In this document: in pieces, positions 11,041 through 20,723 of the stretch
Layout: the number at the start of each line of letters is the position of its first letter
How positions within the stretch are numbered: position 1 is the first letter of the stretch
DNA from: Chrysomallon squamiferum
Taxonomy: Eukaryota; Mollusca; Gastropoda; Neomphalida; Peltospiridae
Direction of reading: 5' to 3'
DNA length: 32,500 nucleotides
Assembly: GCA_012295275.1 (NCBI GenBank)
Contig: CM022671.1
Location: 6,129,065 to 6,161,564, forward strand
Notes under the pieces: model-generated
The model's database searches: none
What the model saw: the letters and a program-made list of their open reading frames with translations, nothing else
What the model was told of the DNA's origin: nothing
Made by a program: the position numbers and the translations under genes

Positions 11041-11125
11041 ATTGAAACACCATGGGGGATTTGATCGTGCGACACTTAGCTTATTAGACAAGCGATCTAC
11101 TACAGAGTTACAGTCTATATTTTCA
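11041..11125 (-). mobile_element. tRNA-like SINE head, opposite orientation to the 10819 copy
   Basis: On the minus strand it reads ATAGACTGTAACTCTGTAGT, then AGATCGCTTGTCTAATAAGC and GTCGCACGATCAAATCCCCC. AGACTGYAACTC and GCTTGTCT are shared with the plus-strand head 200 bases away, and ATCAAATCC is a near-match to the pol III B box. The downstream body is not visible; AAAT/AAAC-rich DNA flanks it at 11130. Confidence 0.6.
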
Positions 11126-11129
11126 ACAA

Positions 11130-11225
11130 TAATAAATAAACAAACAAACAAGCAAATAAATAAATAAATGAACGAACGAACAAATGAACAGACGAACAAA
11201 CAAACAAATAAATAAATAAAAATGA
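11130..11225 (+). repeat. AAAC/AAAT/GAAC tetranucleotides
   Basis: Runs of AAAC, AAAT and ACGA units that abut the 5' side of the minus-strand SINE head. Confidence 0.85.
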
Positions 11226-11695
11226 AAGAAGATAACAAAAACATCGTACCTTATCTAAATGTCGTTACCTTGACATAAAACACGTGTTGAATTACATTAA
11301 TCGTGTTCACAAGCTGGATGATATTTGAGACCCCCTCCTGTTCATAAATGTTTAAAATATTCATTTTTATCGATGGTGGAAGTTTTAAATTGTGTGCCAT
11401 ATGCACACAAAGAAAAATCCTGTTAACCCCTTGATCGTCGAAAATTTATCGTTCAACATTTGAAATGTCCAAAAAGGAAGAAGATAAGAAGCGAAGCAAG
11501 GAAGTACAAGCGAACCAATCAACATCAAATAAACACCAAAGACGAATACAACGTCCATCGTGACAGCACTTTCAGTACAAAAGATACTCAAGAACAAATT
11601 TATGATCTAATAATGGGTAGCCACAGCTACCCTAGAATATTTTATTCATATACCTACAGATATCCGATGACTTCTAATAATGAGCAGCCTTTCAT
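11226..11695. other. Unique-looking stretch, no gene seen
   Basis: More balanced composition around 11260-11680. Open frames of 70 (minus) and 98 (plus) codons overlap here without recognisable domains. Confidence 0.5.
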
Positions 11696-11745
11696 AAAAA
11701 AAAAAAAAAAAAAAAAAACAAATAATAACAATCAGAATAAACAGA

Positions 11746-11788
<43 letters not shown>

Positions 11789-11800
11789 AATAAAATGTAA
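11696..11800 (+). repeat. Poly(A) then (AAAT)n
   Basis: About 23 A residues at 11696-11718, then about 13 perfect AAAT units at 11745-11797. A 98-codon lysine/asparagine-rich frame ending here is not supported as a gene. Confidence 0.9.
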
Positions 11801-11971
11801 ACAAAAAATTAGTGGTAACGCAAATTATTTAATGCTGAATTACTACTTATAATTTATATGTTTACTTATTACTGTACGGGTCGAAGAAAATTTTAAAAGT
11901 AAACCTCGTTATGCTGGCTGTTAGAAGTGAAGAAATGAAGTCAAGTAATTGACCGCTGAATATCGTCTTCC

Positions 11972-12080
11972 TGCTCAATGTCGTCTGCCTGCTCAATGTC
12001 GGATGTCTGCTCAATGTATTCCTGCTCAATGTCGTATGCCTGCTCAATGTCGCCTGTCTGCTCACTGTCGGTTGTCTGCT
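11972..12080 (-). repeat. 18-bp minisatellite that keeps reading frame
   Basis: TGCTCAATGTCG recurs seven times at spacings 18, 18, 18, 15, 18, 18, 18. The minus strand encodes repeated D-I-E-Q units within an open frame (12183 to 11941), and directly upstream on that strand is TTTATTTCCCACAG, a good splice acceptor ending at 12105. This could be a small repeat-bearing exon; equally it may be a minisatellite. No family recognised. Confidence 0.75.
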
Positions 12081-12186
12081 TTAGTTCAAGGGAAAAGAAA
12101 ACGTCTGTGGGAAATAAAAAAATAAAAAATTTAAATAATTTGTTTAAAGATGAAGACGAGTAAAACAACAACAATAATATCAACTA

Positions 12187-12187
12187 C

Positions 12188-12231
<44 letters not shown>

Positions 12232-12259
12232 CAGCACTAGTAGTAGTAGTTCTAGTAGC
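12187..12259 (+). repeat. (AGT)n trinucleotide tract
   Basis: About 24 TAG/AGT units with one GCAGCAC interruption. Confidence 0.95.
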
Positions 12260-12683
12260 CAGAATACGTATAATGAAGTATTAATAAATACAACAAAATA
12301 TCAACAATTAAATGTGAATAAATCCTCTAGAAGAATCGAATTGAGATACAGTCTAGACATCGACACCAGACGTGACGTCACAAGGCGTCATTCTCTGCTG
12401 ACTTTTTATGTTATCAATATTTCTAGCCAAAATTGAAATATATAAAATGCATATAAGTACTACTCCAATGAAATATATTACGAAGAAAATTAAAATACAG
12501 TGAGGAAAATTTGAGAATTAAAATTCACGTCTAGTACAAAACAGTCTGGTTGGTTCTTAAATAACTACGACTTAAAAAATGAAAACTAGAAAAAGACGTA
12601 TTAAAACTGATTGTTAAAAGTGAAATATAAAAATATTAGATAAAATTCAGTTAGCAACAGTAAGATAAAGGAATGAAATGGAG
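12260..12683. other. Intervening stretch with a perfect CRE
   Basis: TGACGTCA at 12373-12380 in CGTGACGTCACAAGG; otherwise AT-rich without coding evidence. Confidence 0.5.
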
Positions 12684-12826
12684 GTTTCAACGAGTACAGA
12701 CGTTTCAATGAATACAGACGTTTCAACGAGTGCAGACGTTTCGACGACTAAGACGTTTCAACGAATACAGACGTTTCAACGAGTGCAGACGTTTCACCGT
12801 GAACAGTCGTTTCAATATGTTCACTG
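12684..12826 (+). repeat. 18-bp minisatellite, GTTTCAACGAGTACAGAC type
   Basis: Eight units with starts at 12684, 12702, 12720, 12738, 12755, 12773, 12791 and 12809. One 17-base unit shifts frame. From ATG 12678 a 58-codon frame runs to a stop at 12852 and begins with V-S-T-S-T-D periodicity, but the frameshifted unit destroys the periodicity, which argues against selection. Confidence 0.9.
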
Positions 12827-13477
12827 TTCGCCTTATTCAGTACATCAAAACTAACAATACCTAAAAAATAAAGAAATAAACTTAATCTTGTTTACCACAG
12901 CGTCTGAATTTTTCCTTCTTCTAACAACGAATATTTTCACGTCCAAAAAACATATCACATAACATTTACGTGACATAAGAAAACCTGTTCGAACCGGTCT
13001 GTCTGACAAAACACGTGACCAGCTGCAGAGTGCAGCAGACGTTACAGCTAGAGTGAAATTTGCATTAGCTACAATCAATCTACAACTGCGTTGAATCGCT
13101 ACAATAAAACATAAAAAAAACAAAAAAAAAAAAAAAAAAAAAACACAGGATCTAGTCAAGTATAGCAAGACTCACGATTTCCATCCTCACAGCTGAGTAC
13201 GCTAAGACCCAGAAAAACTTCAGCTGAACGCCGCGATCAGAGAACCAGACGATAATAAAAAGAAATAAATAAATAAATAAGAAAGCAAACGTGAACTGCG
13301 TGTCTACACAACGATTTCGCCGTTTGCTAGTCTCTCTCTCTCTGTCTCTCTGCAGTGGATTACTGAGAACGGGCGACTTGGTACGCGAACTGTTAGTCGG
13401 ACATGTTATGTGGAAAATGTGTCCAGTCAGTTCTAGAAATAAACATTGCTGAAGAAAGATTGTCGTTGAAAAACTTT

Positions 13478-13480
<3 letters not shown>
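12827..13480. other. CpG-containing unique stretch, possible weak exon or regulatory signals
   Basis: Holds CACGTGAC (about 13012), octamer ATTTGCAT (13058-13065), poly(A) 13119-13143, and a pyrimidine tract ending CTGCAG at 13356, after which 25 codons are open to a TAG. A 105-codon minus-strand frame crosses it but shows no domain and includes poly-F. Confidence 0.4.

Positions 13481-13555
<75 letters not shown>
13481..13555 (+). repeat. (CT)n microsatellite, about 37 units
   Basis: Uninterrupted dinucleotide tract; GA/CT tracts of similar length recur at 17274, 28024 and 28829. Confidence 0.98.
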
Positions 13556-13559
<4 letters not shown>

Positions 13560-14312
13560 ATCAGTTGTCAAGAAGAAAATATGAGAAAATACATTTTTCT
13601 TAAGCAGATGTTAATTTTACGCTGCTGATTTTTATTTGTAGGTCAAAGCACAACGAGTTCGTGTTAGTTCTAGCAGCATCATTTTAATTTTTTTTTTTTT
13701 TTTTTTTTTTAAGTGTCTTGTTTACGTAACACATCGAGACACGACTTTGTTATTTTATTTCTATTAATAAAGAATAAGGAGAGAAAACATGTTAATAATT
13801 CAGCGCAGATATTCAGCTTTTCTGTAACACTGTATCGATTTTATTCTCTGTCGGTTTCCGCAACAGCTTCACACAACAGTTTTGAATCTATCTTACTTTT
13901 TTTATTTTTTTATTTTTTTATATATAATTTTTTTAAATGCAATATTTATCTTAACTCTTAAATAAATGGCCTCGCTTCCTGGTGGCATTTTGCCAGAGTT
14001 TGTGTAGCTGATGTTATTTTGTAGACGCTTGTGTTCTTCGACAACTGCTTGCTGTTTTGCCGCTGCAAATAATTGCCGTTTGCTGACGTAGGTGTGTTTT
14101 ATAATAGTTTGCTGACGTTATCAGAGATTGTATTGGTAAAAAAAAAGGAGTAATTTTTAATATTTATCTCTCACACACACAAGAAAAGTCGAAATAAATT
14201 TGAAATTCGCAGCATTCACAAAGGATTTTTTTTTTTTTTTTTTAAAGTATTTAATTTTTTAATTTACGTAAATATTTTTAACCTCACCGAGATACAAGAA
14301 AGATATTCAGTC
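13556..14312. other. Stretch before the CpG islet with repeated TGCTGACGT
   Basis: TGCTGACGT at 14081 and 14110; NFI-like TGGCATTTTGCCA at 13983-13995; TTACGTAA at 14264-14271; poly(T) 13688-13710 and 14226-14243. These may be regulatory but are unproven. Confidence 0.35.
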
Positions 14313-14418
14313 ATGTGGATGTTTCGCTTTCTAGCAATCACTTTGCTGACTTGCCCGATGGCTACGTGCTATCAAAACGACGAGTATTTGGATTCATCAC
14401 GCAAAGGGGACCTGGCGG
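14313..14418 (+). CDS. Possible tiny first exon encoding a signal peptide
   Basis: ATG at 14313 opens a 36-codon frame (stop TGA at 14421) whose first 20 residues are MWMFRFLAITLLTCPMATCY: a short basic start, a hydrophobic core and an A-T-C end compatible with signal-peptidase cleavage, followed by polar QNDEYLDSSRKGDL. A GT at 14419-14420 just before the stop could be a donor (GCGG|GTTGAC, weak). The segment lies in the most CpG-dense patch of the window. I do not recognise the peptide, and short frames of this kind occur by chance, so this is only a candidate. If real, it would begin a secreted or membrane protein with its remaining exons elsewhere. Confidence 0.25.
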
Positions 14419-14480
14419 GTTGACTGCGGGTTACCCTGGAGACGAGCGACCGAACTTCCCGCGGACGTAGCGCGCATGTC
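14330..14480. promoter_or_regulatory. CpG-dense islet
   Basis: CpG occurs roughly every 8-10 bases, including CCGCGGACG and GTAGCGCGCATG, in contrast to the AT-rich flanks. GGTTACCCTGGAGACG resembles half of an RFX X-box. It could be a small promoter or an exon edge. Confidence 0.35.
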
Positions 14481-14869
14481 TGGTTTATTTCAGCGTCTGT
14501 GACACGTTTCTCTCTCTCACTGGTGCTTTGTTAAAAAGTACAGCAGAGACTGAAAACGTAAAAAGTAAAAGATGACTAAAAATAGCTCTCGTTCTTCGTC
14601 TTGTTCGATATATTTTATTAATCGTCTGGCGGAGGAGAATCGTTTTAAAGTAATTTTGTGTGTTCTGTGTACGGTTCACACACTTCTGTGTCATTCCAGC
14701 TGTGCAGAACGTTGATGTGGCTTTTGTCTTACAGACTTTTTTTTACAAATAGAAATAAACGTTTCTACCACAACCGTCTCTCGTTTTGTGTTCGTGTTTT
14801 TCTTCTTTGACAACTACTACTACTGCTACTTCATCATTATCGCCTTCTTTATTTAAGATAGACAGATAT

Positions 14870-15055
14870 GTAGATAGACTGAAAACATATAGACAGGTAC
14901 GTCCATCCATCCATCCATCTACAGATAGATAGACAGATACACAGATAGATACATAGACAGACAGACAAATAGAAGAGAGACATACACTCATACAGATAGA
15001 TATATAGATAGATAGATAGACTGATATATATATAGACAGACTGATAGATAAATAA
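14870..15055 (+). repeat. GATA/GACA and ATCC compound microsatellite
   Basis: (CATC)n at 14905-14920 then AGAT/AGAC units to about 15050, interrupted by TATATATAG. Confidence 0.9.
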
Positions 15056-15896
15056 ATATTACGCATTGTCAAATATTTGACATTTAATAAATAACCACGT
15101 TTGATGTATTTTTGAACTAGCATTCATTTTTGTTTTTATTTTTCTCTTTATTTTCATTTTTAACGTTGATCTCGCTTTCTCTAGACTGAATAGATGGGTA
15201 ACACAACAACAACAATATTTAGCTCTGAAATACACGTAGATACAGAAAACTGTTAATTCTCAAACGAATGAATATATAGCCTCATTTCACGTCGTGACAG
15301 GAAAATATCCTCCTTCAAAGACGGCTTTTGTCAAACAATGGGTCTGTATTGTGCACATTATGAAAAGAAATTCCACATCAAGAAACAACAAAACCCACAA
15401 ATCTTGTTAAACCAATCGCTGAATTCAGCATTGATTAGATACTGTGTACACAGATGAATCACACAAAGAAATATTTCCATTTGTCATGTGTTTATGACAA
15501 TAAACACTTCTGAAAGATCGAATATAAATTGCTATTTCTCCTGTGTTCACCTCTGCGTGCACTTTAACAAGACAATGACGTCATCTCATTGATACATTCC
15601 GAGAGTTTATCACGAACTATTTACAGTATATCAATACACAAGAGATCGTGCTGGAATTATATTTCAGGCGGCGGAAATCGTTTGTGAGAATAATGCCGGT
15701 TTATCTTGATAAGACACAGAACGACAGAATGTAAAGTCATCAGTGAAATAATAATACTTATTATTTATCAATGTTAGAAGAAACAGATAGGTGAATGCGT
15801 CCTTAAAATGGTGGACAATAATTTAAAACAGCTTTTATTCTGAAATGTTGAATACTAGTTTGTCCACAGTGTATTGCTTCTTTCTTTGCCTATTAC
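15056..15896. other. Unique-looking stretch with a perfect CRE
   Basis: TGACGTCA at 15576-15583. From about 15581 a 50-codon frame without ATG near its start runs to a TAA at about 15732 and includes LELYFRRRKSF; it looks protein-like but I recognise nothing. Confidence 0.4.
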
Positions 15897-15931
15897 GCAC
15901 ACACACACACACATACGCACACACACACACG
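15897..15931 (+). repeat. (CA)n tract
   Basis: CACA dinucleotides with ATACG interruption. Confidence 0.85.
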
Positions 15932-16037
15932 TGCATGTCGTAAGTTTCACTTGATATAACTGTTGCTGTTTCATTAAGCAATCAAATAATCAAATAATAG
16001 TTGAATTTTACAACATATGGACTGTGATAAATATTCT

Positions 16038-16170
16038 GCCAATAATTCGTGAAAACGTAAACACAAAAAATCTTAGATGTGTTATCAGAAGATTCAAAAT
16101 ATTTAATGTAATTTATTTCGTCCTGGAAACATGATTTCCAACAATATTTATACAGCATTCATGAACTCGC
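16038..16170 (-). repeat. Dispersed repeat, copy A (inverted relative to 19880-20023)
   Basis: On the minus strand this carries ATGAAT, TATAAA, then a 33-base core beginning ATCATGTTTCCAGGACG, and about 42 bases further TTACGTTTTCACGAATTATT. All four blocks occur in the same order in the plus-strand copy at 19880-20023. The 33-base core differs at only two positions between copies. No protein is apparent, so the family is unknown. Confidence 0.6.
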
Positions 16171-16624
16171 CTAATTTATTATTTTAATAACATTTCGATG
16201 TTATCGCTAAAGTTATTTCAGTATCAGCATGCATATACATGTATGCCTTTACGTGTTAAGTCATGCATGCATTAGAACAAAAAGAACACAAGTAACTCAA
16301 CAGATATACCTACAATACATGAATATAAATATTAATTTATTCATGCGTGTATATAACAACTCGAATATATACATTTACATATAGATACATACAAATATCT
16401 GAACACATATACACACACACACACATCAATATATATCAACAAAGATAGCTACACATATAATACAAGTTACAAGCTACATATTAAATAACAAAAAGGAATG
16501 TCAGTATAATCTTATTACTGTGAAAAGCACAAAACAAATAAAACTCATTCGGCTGCAAAACGTTCGCGGATTACATTTACTTTGGCGTAATGCCAAGTTA
16601 ATAACCTTGACAGGACGAATAGTG
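16171..16624. other. Stretch without recognisable gene
   Basis: ATAC-rich 16220-16440, then a more CpG-containing 16540-16620. The 70-codon frame 16520-16732 spans the palindrome and has no recognised domain. Confidence 0.45.
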
Positions 16625-16668
16625 AAAAATAGCGAAGTTGCTCACGTGATTCATATCACGCTATTTTT
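16625..16668. repeat. Nested perfect inverted repeat around CACGTG
   Basis: AAAAATAGCG (16625-16634) and CGCTATTTTT (16659-16668) are exact complements; inside, CGTGAT (16645-16650) and ATCACG (16655-16660) form a second stem, which overlaps the outer arm by CG. A CACGTG E-box sits at 16643-16648. It could be a regulatory palindrome or hairpin. Confidence 0.5.
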
Positions 16669-17146
16669 CCGTGACCTCGTGCATGTAAGAGCGGAAGATG
16701 TTTATAACTTAGAAATAATAACATGGATTTAGGGTGTTTTTTATTTTAATATTGATATCGTCTTCGTTTGTAGTCTTTTTTCTTTATCAAAACTTGATTT
16801 GATGCGCAGACTGAAAGTGATTAACTATTGCTTCATGGTGACAAATCTAATTAGTTGTAAAACCTCGGCAAATTCAATAGTAAATGACCACAGAAATTTC
16901 ATTAATTATGCAAAATGGCTGACATCCTAGTCATTTTTTTTTTTTTTTTTTCCCCTTCGTTGTTGTAATTTATGTTTTCTGCTTAGGCTGTAAGCATTTC
17001 TACAAATAAGTTCTTCATTTCTAGAAATAATTTTTTGGGTGTGTGGTGGGGTTGGAGATACATGTAATAAAATTTATGAAGTCTATTTTTGGTGGGGCTT
17101 TTTTAATTATTATTTTTGTTCTTACATTTACGTGTTTCAGTAGTGT
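16669..17146. other. Stretch without recognisable gene
   Basis: CAAAATGGCTGACATCC at 16911-16927 is YY1-like; poly(T) 16936-16951. Confidence 0.5.
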
Positions 17147-17156
17147 GTGTGTATGC

Positions 17157-17212
<56 letters not shown>
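17147..17212 (+). repeat. (GT)n microsatellite
   Basis: About 30 GT units after GTATGCGTGC. Confidence 0.95.
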
Positions 17213-17271
17213 TCGCGAGCAACACGATGTACATACTTGAAAATTACAGCCAGAAAACAACATGCGTACGT

Positions 17272-17273
<2 letters not shown>

Positions 17274-17347
<74 letters not shown>
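17274..17347 (+). repeat. (GA)n microsatellite
   Basis: About 36 uninterrupted GA units, 60 bases after the GT tract. All four long frames over 17021-17620 are produced by these two tracts. Confidence 0.98.
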
Positions 17348-17349
<2 letters not shown>

Positions 17350-18185
17350 GATGCCAACAATGATACTAAATACCTTTTTCACGCAGTCCTATTTCCAGTG
17401 TCTGATTTGTGTCTGTTGTTCTTCAACTCGGTTATTTTCTGTCTCTTCCGTCTGGAAAACAGTAAACACTGGGATACGACAGTTTAGAACACAACACCAG
17501 CCTATGCTCGAAATAGCTATTGTCACTTCTGCCAACTTAAAGAAAACAAGAAAATTTATATACACACACATATATATATATGAAAAGAATATAAAATGTC
17601 TACGAAGAGCTATAACTTGAGGATTTGTTAGGTTAATATATCTATTTATAGAACATCAAGTGGTCATTTTAATAAATGTCAAATCAATATTCTAAGTAAC
17701 AGTTAAGTTAACGCAGTCAGCCGGTACAACCGTAAAACAGCAAAATGAATGAAAAAATAAATAAATAAATATGTAAGTAAATAAGTAAGTAAATATGTAA
17801 CTAACTAACTAAATAAATAAATAAATTCAACCGCATAAATACATATTTCCGTACACTTTACATACTGATTCATTCTCAGAAATATTTCCAAAAAATAAAA
17901 TAAAAAATGATGCAAATAGAAACAAATAGAAACTCACGCGCGCATTAATACACGGATCTTGATGCATGCATACACACATACATACGTAAGAGATGCAGAC
18001 TGTTTATTGTTACTGCGTGCTATTTTGAGACGTTTTCTTGCGAAACTAGCCGAAGTTACTATATCTGAAAATGATTTCATGCTGGGCGAGCCGATTTGGC
18101 AAGTGTCCAACACTTCTCGTGATATCAGTTTTTTTACGATTAATTAATTCGAATAACGCCGCATGCTTAATGCCAGCTGAAAACT
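17348..18185. other. Stretch with fragments of protein-like frame
   Basis: A 62-codon plus frame ending at 18147 has balanced composition between 18010 and 18125, but no recognised motif and no clear splice sites. Confidence 0.35.
17750..17826 (+). repeat. AAAT/AAGT tetranucleotides
   Basis: AAATAAAT, AAGTAAGT and AACTAACT runs. Confidence 0.85.
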
Positions 18186-18222
18186 AATAATAATAATAAT
18201 AATATTAATAATAATAATATCT
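18186..18222 (+). repeat. (AAT)n tract
   Basis: TAATAATAA triplets with one ATT interruption. Confidence 0.9.
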
Positions 18223-19437
18223 TGATAACATTTTCACATTTTCCTTCTTTAAAAATAAAATAAGAAAGAAAGAAAGGACAGGAAAGAAGAAATAATAACA
18301 AAACATTAAAATTATTAAGGTGGCTGATGCAATGTACACGTATAAACTGCGCTATATATAGAAACTGCTTAGTCACACAATCTCTATTACGATTGTTTTG
18401 TTGGGTTGCTTTTCTTTCTGTTTTTTTTGTTTTTTTTTTTGTCTTTTTTATTTTTTTTTTTTTTTGTCTTAGTTTGTATGTGACTTAGATCAATATCGAG
18501 CTTCTTATTTGAGAACTTGGAACACGAATGAGAGCTTCGATTCATCTGGAAGAAAAGAAAACACGGAGTAACCCCGTTAATGGTTTAAACGTCTGCCATT
18601 TTGTCTCGTTTTCCAGTGTTTCGGTTTAAACAAATACACGTTTGTTTCCTTTGTGTGTTTGCTGATTACACAGGCACTGCGTGCTGGCGATCGAACACGT
18701 TCATAAACGCTGTTTCGAAACAAAAATGGCCGACTTTGAAAAGCATTCTAGGATATTTATTTTTAATTAAATATTGTATGTATATTAATAGGTTCGTGTT
18801 AGTGTGAATAATTAATTGTCTCTGTGTGTATGTGTCTAATTTTAGAAAACCATAGCGAAATCACGTTCGTAGTGTAATTAATTAATGGTTTTATGATGCA
18901 TGCACACACACACACACATACTAAATATTCAGACATCCTTACACCACATACAAAATATTTATTTGAACTGGTATATTTTAAATATTTCGTTGAAAGATCT
19001 CCAGACACACAAACGGTGCAAGTAAGTTATGGTTTCGCTGTGTTAATATATAATGTTTTTACTAAATAAATAAACTGTAATATTATTTACACTTATTATT
19101 TACATGCTGGACGTGAATTTTCACTGTGTATACAGATTTAAAAACGTGTTTTGTCAGAATTTTCTGTCACAGTAAGAGATTTATGATGGACGTTTATTTG
19201 GGTTTTTTTAGCGTTGATCCTGTTTTAAGAATGCCGTTTCCAAAAGACATTTTAGGATTCAGGGAATAAGAATATTTGATGTGAAATATGCGTGCATGTA
19301 TATATTTTAGGGGTTGAATATTCTCTGTCTTATATACGTCCAAACAGACTCTGCAGATAGACTATTCTAGAACATGTGGCACCCTATCGCCCGCACTGCG
19401 AACGCCTACGACGTCAACGATCGGCCATTACGGCAAC
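18223..19437. other. AT-rich stretch with a few motif words
   Basis: GTTTAAAC at 18583 and 18624; CAAAATGGC on the minus strand at about 18595-18603 and CAAAAATGGCC at 18721. Poly(T) runs 18421-18466. No supported gene. Confidence 0.45.
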
Positions 19438-19560
19438 CTATGTATGTATGTATGTATGTATGTATATATGTATGTACGTATGTATGCGTATTTATGGAAG
19501 TACGTATACATTTATGGAAGTATGTATATATGTAAATGTGTATATATGTGTTTGTGTGCG
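19438..19560 (+). repeat. (GTAT)n and GT-rich tract
   Basis: Pure GTAT units at 19440-19463, then decayed GTAT/GTGT units. The 75-codon frame across it is a repeat artefact with a short CpG-rich lead-in (19376-19435). Confidence 0.85.
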
Positions 19561-19879
19561 TGTGTTTGAATACGTGTTTGCATGTATAAATGCTTGTGTG
19601 TAATATTTGTGTCTATGTATATATCTGTAATCGAATATTTATATAGCTGTATGTATGTGAATAACAACACGTATTATAATGAATTATGTGTTTGCATTCT
19701 CTAGAGTGTATTTGTGAATTTTATAACTAGAAATTAAAATGTTAGGGCACATAAATTATATGGACATGTATTGCAATACATTAAACTAAATTTCACGTTA
19801 AATATGGAAATGTTATTCAAATAAAAAAAATAATAAATGTGAATTCTAAATTAGAAGAAACGGTGTACAATTACTGTTT

Positions 19880-20023
19880 TCCATGAATTCTTAATGTTGT
19901 ATAAACCTTATTAGAGATCATGTTTCCAGGACAAAATAAATTATATTAACTATGTTCGCTTCTCCGGTTTTCGAATATCCTGGTAACTCCTTTCTTTTTT
20001 ACGTTAGTTTTCACGCATTATTG
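19880..20023 (+). repeat. Dispersed repeat, copy B
   Basis: Contains CATGAATTC, TGTATAAA, the core ATCATGTTTCCAGGACAAAA (19917-19936) continuing to ATTAA at 19949, and TTACGTTAGTTTTCACGCAT (19999-20018). It is collinear with copy A at 16038-16170 on the opposite strand, with small indels between blocks. It is a likely interspersed element of unknown class. Confidence 0.6.
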
Positions 20024-20433
20024 AAAAAGTGTTGTATAATATTAAACATTATTTCATGGTTTGATATGCTTTTGTATATATTGTAGATGCAGCTGTTATA
20101 TCAGTTGTATGCGTGTGTGTGTGCGTGTTGTATCTATACAACTATGAAATTAATGATGATGATGATAATAAGAAAAAGAACAAGAATAAGAAAAAGAACA
20201 ACAACAACAGTAATAAATAAATAAACAAGTAAATAAAACAAATAAGCAAACAAATAAGAGATACAGTGAGAGAGGAAATATGCAGTCAGTGCTTTGAAAA
20301 CAAAAATAAATTTAAATTTTGAAATATTTTTACAATGCAAACCTTTCTGACAGTCGAGCCTCTCGTAAATTTCCTTTCAGTTCTCACAAATATAATATGA
20401 TAATAAAAGGTAGAATAGTTTAACAAACGTGTA
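20024..20433. other. Stretch without recognisable gene
   Basis: GAT, AAG and AAC triplets at 20152-20210 and AAAT/AAAC to 20255. No supported gene. Confidence 0.5.
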
Positions 20434-20434
20434 G

Positions 20435-20495
<61 letters not shown>

Positions 20496-20512
20496 TAATA
20501 ATAATAATAACA
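20434..20512 (+). repeat. (AAT)n tract, about 25 units
   Basis: Nearly pure AAT with one AAAAAT interruption; gives a poly-leucine minus-strand frame that is not a gene. Confidence 0.95.
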
Positions 20513-20723
20513 CTGTAGTAAATTGAACGGTATTTCTAAAAATAGTTAATTTTTTTTATATTTTTTTAATGTCTGAAGGATTATTTATTTATTTATTTAT
20601 TTATTTCTGACCATTACTGAATTACCTAAAAGGTAAACGTTTGTGCCCAAATTTTTAATCTGTTTATATCGCAGAAAGACAGAGCAACTAGAAAACCTTT
20701 TCATATCTCGATTACTTAGGTGA

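Noticed and set aside
12982-13070. tRNA gene on the minus strand because of GGTTCGAAC
   Set aside because: No matching A box at tRNA spacing and no cloverleaf stems.
17389-18147. Shared peptide KLAEVTI in frames on opposite strands (about 17538 and 18045) with only synonymous changes, as paralogous exons
   Set aside because: Seven identical residues are expected by chance about once when all six frames of 32 kb are compared, and similarity stops immediately after.
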